From: Mnemiopsis leidyi
Taxonomy: Eukaryota > Ctenophora > Tentaculata > Lobata > Bolinopsidae
DNA length: 49,264 nt
Assembly (NCBI GenBank): GCA_000226015.1
Contig: JH152806.1
Span: 537,413 to 586,676, forward strand
Direction: 5' to 3'
Part shown: piece after piece, positions 45,088 to 49,264 of the stretch
Layout of the letters: each line of letters begins with the position of its first letter
How positions within the stretch are numbered: the first letter of the stretch is position 1
Position numbers and translations under genes: made by a program
Notes under the pieces: generated by a model
Databases searched by the model: none
Seen by the model: the letters and a program-made list of their open reading frames with translations, nothing else
What the model was told of the DNA's origin: nothing

Positions 45088-46271
45088 TTAGATTCCTTTA
45101 CGGTCCACCATGACACGGATCACACAGCCCACTCCACCACGCTTGACAACCTGAAAATACAATACTTTTAGTGTGTGATATTGAGTAATTTGTGGAATAT
45201 ATTTGTGTAATGATAATGTTCAAGTGTGACTAATGCATGTGAAATGACATGTTGTGTGTAATGTTTACAACATTGATACAACAATCTTAAATGAAAAAAC
45301 CTCGTTAATATTCCAGAGCGTATACTGCACAACATACACCATACATTGTACAATAAACACTTTATATTATACACAATGTACACTATACATAGTACAGTAT
45401 ACAACTAAAAGCACCACTCTAACGTAAACATTACATTCTGCACAATACACACAAACCTTCTCGTGCCAGAGAAGAAGAGCTGCTGCCTTGTCGGGACTAC
45501 AAGAGAATCCCTTGTACAAGTACTTCATGAGAACGTCTACGTCTCCATCAGACAAGTCTCCCACAGCTGCCTCTATCTCTGGTGTACGGAACGCTTTCAG
45601 TACTGACAGTACTGTCTCGTAGTTCTGTTCCTGGAAATAGGGAAACAGGGACTGTGTTAAAACAGACTAAGGCAAGACGTTAAGGTCTGAATTCCGAATT
45701 AGCTAAAAGAGGATCATGGAGGTCTCGCCTCTCGGACTAATTGAGTTTTAGTTTTACGGAAGCGTATAAAATATAGCGCGAGATTCAATTCCGGACCATC
45801 ACTGCCATCTGCTTGCCTCAAGAGGGACTAACTTGATACATAGCTATTTTTAACGTGTTTTACCCAAATTATATTAAATTTATCTCGTTTACATCATTAT
45901 TGTTTTAATTCGACACTGAGTGACATAAAAATTAGTCGATATATCCACCTTTACAGACGCGTCTTGATGTCCAATAGGAGGGTTCTGGAGCGCAAGTTTC
46001 AGCGCGTCTGTGTTCTTTGTCAGATTTAGCAACTTTTTTACTTCACCAGCTCTCTCGGTAACCTGCAGATAGAGCAAATTCCAGATATTGGATATTTGTC
46101 TTGTGTTTTTCTTTAATTTCTTTTATTTGATTTTAAAAAACTGTTGAATGTGGGTAAACTAACCTCCTGTGATCCAGAGTTGGCCTCCCGTGCATCATCC
46201 TCGTAGTTATCCTCGTCGTACGCGTCGACGTCTACGGTTCGGAACTCGGTGCTGTTGGTAGCTTTAGACAT
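45088..46271 (-). CDS. ARPC5: Arp2/3 complex subunit 5 (p16-Arc)
   Basis: Four exons: 46271-46164 (MSKATNSTEFRTVDVDAYDE), 46062-45949 (ALKLALQNPPIG), 45630-45457 (DVDVLMKYLYKGF, LLLWHEK), 45150-45088 (VVKRGGVGCVIRVMVDRKGI, stop TAA). The 152-residue product matches human ARPC5 (151) along its length: FRxVDVDxYDE, ALQNPPI, DxLMKYxYKGF, WHEK, GGVGxIxRV. It is the smallest subunit of the Arp2/3 complex, which nucleates branched actin. Every intron keeps frame (exons 108, 114, 174, 63), all phase 0. The acidic stretch in exon 1 (DEDNYEDD) is also conserved. Confidence 0.95.
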
Positions 46272-47490
46272 TGCCTACGCCAGGGGTGGTGGTTGTAAAT
46301 CAGAGCATAATGTGAATAGTTCTGGAGAAGTAAGTGTAACGTAAATATGTAATAACGTATATATATACACGTATATGCGTATTAAAACGAGTGGTTTTGC
46401 GGTAAAGACTAAAGGTAGCAGTATCACAAGTTGAACAAGTTGAAACGATGTGTGAGGTGTTTCTAGAGGATCTCTTTAACTGGCGTCTATTATTCCTTTT
46501 AGGACAACTGACAACCGGTTTGATTTAGATTTATTTAATGAACTTTTCAATTTATTGGTATGTATTTGTATACTACAAAAGTCGTATTCTATACAAGTTG
46601 CATTGTCAATTGGCGGACTTTATCCTACAATAAATCAGTAAATCACATGCCTGACAAATATACATGACTTTCATAGGAATTAGTACACTAATCAAGACCT
46701 TCATAAGATACAACTTGTCTTGTACTTATACCGCTTTTATAGAAAACGATTTGTATTATTTACGACTTGTATACTACACGACTTGATAAGACGATAAGCC
46801 GATTAGTTAATAACACAAAGAAGACAAAACCAGGAATGGCAAATGGAGAAAATTGATAAAGGAATAAATATATAATATCACCTTGGAAACTTGAAGAAAA
46901 ATAACTTTAGATTTTTAGTGTTAGTAGTCAATGATACGACTTAGTGTAGAATTTAGCGTAAGTAGAATTTAGCGTAAGTAGAATTTAGCGTAAGTAGAAT
47001 TTAGCGTAAGAATAAGCCAGCAATTCTCACCCAAAAGTTAATTTGAAGTAAATCTTTTAAACAAATCAACACTTGCACTTGCTTCTTTATCATATTAGGC
47101 ACTATTGAAGCCTGTATGATAAGGATTAAGGGGTGTATTGAAGCATATAAATTGGCGCCTATATTCATTATATGGCAACTAATTATTTAAAGCAAACAAT
47201 TTACACAATGATTGAATTTACAAGTTTTAAACAAAGGATAACTACAACCGCTCGCAATAACTTAAAGGCTTCTAAACAAAACAAATCTTACCAAATCTAG
47301 GAGCAAGAATCAAAATACAACAGGAGACTCAAATATCCAAAATATAATAATTTACTTCTAAACAGCATAATATTTCATATTCAAGATTGTAACAATCCCC
47401 AGCCAAATCAACTTCCAAAACATAAGTAAACAGCTGACAAGTAGCGAGTAGTTCAGACAAAGATGACACTACATTGTTTTTAAACTTAAC
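46272..47490. other. upstream spacer of ARPC5
   Basis: No gene. Contains a 16-base tandem repeat GTAGAATTTAGCGTAA at 46945-47009 (4 copies). Confidence 0.5.
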
Positions 47491-47503
47491 AGTATAGTGT
47501 TAT

Positions 47504-47760
47504 GTAGTGTTGTGTGGTGTTATGTAACATGTTTTATAACATGTTCAATAACATGTTCTATAACATGTTAAATGTCACATGTTAGATGTAACGTGTTACT
47601 TGAAACATGTTTAATGTTACATGTTAAATTTAACATTTCAATGTAACACGTTAAATGTAACACGTAAAATGTAACACGTTAAATGTAACATTTTAAATGT
47701 AACATGTTAAATGTAACACGTTAAATGTAACACGTTAACATGTTTAATGTTACGTTGTGT
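47504..47760. repeat. ATGTAACACGTTAA palindromic minisatellite
   Basis: 14-base units alternating AACATGTT and AACACGTT, locally self-complementary, about 250 bases. Confidence 0.85.
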
Positions 47761-47776
47761 TGTACTTCTCAACTAG

Positions 47777-47836
47777 CCTGGGCTTGTTCGTATGTAAGGG
47801 GAGACAGACGCTCGATCATTCCCATCACTGAAACAG
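47777..47836 (+). CDS. candidate internal exon of unknown plus-strand gene
   Basis: Between acceptor TTCTCAACTAG and consensus donor CAG|GTGAGTG, a 60-base phase 1-1 segment reads WACSYVRGDRRSIIPITET. It is GC-richer than its surroundings. The minus strand also offers an acceptor-bounded frame (MGMIERLSPLTYEQAQA), so strand is not certain and no partner exon was found. Confidence 0.3.
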
Positions 47837-47999
47837 GTGAGTGTTAGAAGTACTTTATACAATATAATGCGTTGTAAACTGTATATACAATGTACATTGT
47901 ACATCACGTACATCACGTACATACGTGTTGTACATTTTACGTTTTACATTTTTTTGTATTTTTTTGTATTTTTTTGTATTTTGGTACACCTGTACAGTT

Positions 48000-48205
48000 A
48001 TAATGAAGGGGCTCCTGGATGATTCTATATCTTTTAACGGAGACCCTACTCATTTAACCCGGTCATTCGGATGAGTCGACCGAAGAAGATTGTATAGGCA
48101 AATGCCCCTAGCGCACTCCTCTAAGATTTGCACATCTGGGAATCGAACCCCCGATCTCCAACATAGAAAGTCGGGGTAGATACCACTACACCAACCCACG
48201 TGGTA
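48000..48205 (-). mobile_element. second tRNA-derived SINE
   Basis: On the minus strand the head (48203-48131) has GGTTGGTGTAGTGGTATCTA (A box) and GGGGGTTCGATTCCCAG (B box), close to the SINE at 1968-2272. The body contains TTCGG, CATCCGAATG and CCGTTAAAAGAT, a little like the central domain of metazoan MetaSINEs. Ends are not sharply defined. Confidence 0.6.
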
Positions 48206-48502
48206 CATTGAATTTTTTGATACATTGTACAGGCGCAGATATGAATGTAGAGGAATGTAGGGGATCGTATACAAGTTAACATATCAAAACACAGGTCAGC
48301 GTAAGCATGCTACTCAGTATATATTTCAGATGTACTACAGTTTGTACACATTGCACACACTATATCACACAATTTGTAAACACTATATATACAGAATAAG
48401 CTGTACACCGCTTTATGAATAATTGCACTGTACAATGTACAAAATGCAACTTTAATATCCAACACCGAAATTATACACCAAACTTAATACACAGCACTGA
48501 GC

Positions 48503-48730
48503 ACAAACCACACACTACACACTACACACTACACACTACACACTACATAGTACACACTACACACTGCACACTACACACTACACACTACACACTACACACT
48601 ACACACTACACACTACACACTACACACTACACACTACACACTACACACTACACACTACACACTACACACTACACACTACACACTACACACTACACACTGC
48701 ACACTACACACTACACACTACACACTACAC
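48503..48730. repeat. (ACACTAC)n heptamer array
   Basis: About 30 copies, few variants. Confidence 0.95.
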
Positions 48731-48778
48731 AGAACACACTACATAGTGCACAGTACACTATTGAAAATTTCCCTTTCA

Positions 48779-49155
48779 CAGTACACACTACACACTACAC
48801 AGTACACACTACACAGTACACAGTACACAGTACACACTACACAGTACACAGTACACAGTACACAGTACACAGTACACAGTACACAGTACACAGTACACAG
48901 TACACAGTACACAGTTCACAGTACACAGTACACAGTACACAGTACACAGTACACAGTACACAGTACACAGTACACAGTACACAGTACACAGTACACAGTA
49001 CACAGTACACAGTACACAGTACACAGTACACAGTACACAGTACACAGTACACAGTACACAGTACACAGTACACAGTACACAGTACACAGTACACAGTACA
49101 CAGTACACAGTACACAGTACACAGTACACAGTACACATTACACAGTACACAGTTG
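48779..49155. repeat. (ACAGTAC)n heptamer array
   Basis: About 50 copies, beginning with mixed ACACTAC and ACAGTAC units and then pure ACAGTAC. Heptamer period keeps all frames open, which explains the long ORFs on both strands here. Confidence 0.95.
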
Positions 49156-49264
49156 ACAATGCACATCAATAAGTGCACAGTACAGTGCACAAAGTACACA
49201 ATATACTCTAAACATAACCTCCACAAAGTACATAGTACACAGTGTACAATATATACTATACATT

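Noticed and set aside
48131..48203. Functional tRNA gene
   Set aside because: A and B boxes are present but the anticodon arm does not fold properly; SINE head.
48746..49226. Long ORFs on both strands with repeating TVYCVLC or STQYTVH
   Set aside because: A heptamer repeat keeps all frames open; these are repeat artefacts.

Overview
The window is eukaryotic genomic DNA, AT-rich, with multi-exon genes, GT-AG introns, SINEs, LINE-like and Penelope-like reverse transcriptases, MITE-like elements and very abundant tandem repeats. Gene content (SUEL lectin, sushi/CCP modules, a RABGAP1-type RabGAP, ARPC5, TIMM8, CAML/GET2, an HNK-1-family sulfotransferase, a rhodopsin-like GPCR) points to an invertebrate animal. 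The lectin plus beta-rich 'IHCN..EVLN' domain combination makes me favour a cnidarian, but that is inference. Three N gaps exist (11994-12007, 22586-23395, 35067-35178); at least two have the same sequence on both sides, so some duplications are assembly artefacts.

Layout. (1) 1-10000, minus strand: a head-to-tail array of three paralogous secreted-protein genes. Each intact one starts with a signal-peptide exon, then a two-exon SUEL (galactose/rhamnose-binding) lectin domain, then alternating phase 1-1 exons coding a ~145-residue domain and CCP domains. Gene A (runs off the left edge) and gene B look largely intact; gene C is a relic. (2) 10347-30006, plus strand: 14 exons of a RABGAP1/RABGAP1L-type gene (TBC domain then coiled coil). 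Its introns hold two reverse-transcriptase relics, an intronless sulfotransferase, an intronless GPCR and, on the opposite strand, a small secreted-protein gene. The PTB-domain half expected at the N-terminus is not visible. (3) 30007-39600: mostly repeats and MITE-like palindromes, plus a spliced 103-residue unknown gene (minus). (4) 39667-46271, minus strand: three conserved housekeeping genes in a row, TIMM8, CAMLG/GET2 and ARPC5, none visible as a single long ORF and all recovered by joining exons in phase. (5) 46272-49264: minisatellites, a tRNA-derived SINE, one candidate exon and two heptamer arrays.

The two most notable themes are the modular lectin array (exon shuffling, GC-AG introns, decaying copies, a SINE whose empty site is preserved in the sister unit) and the repeated occurrence of short tandem duplications placed exactly on splice junctions of the RABGAP1-like and CAMLG genes.
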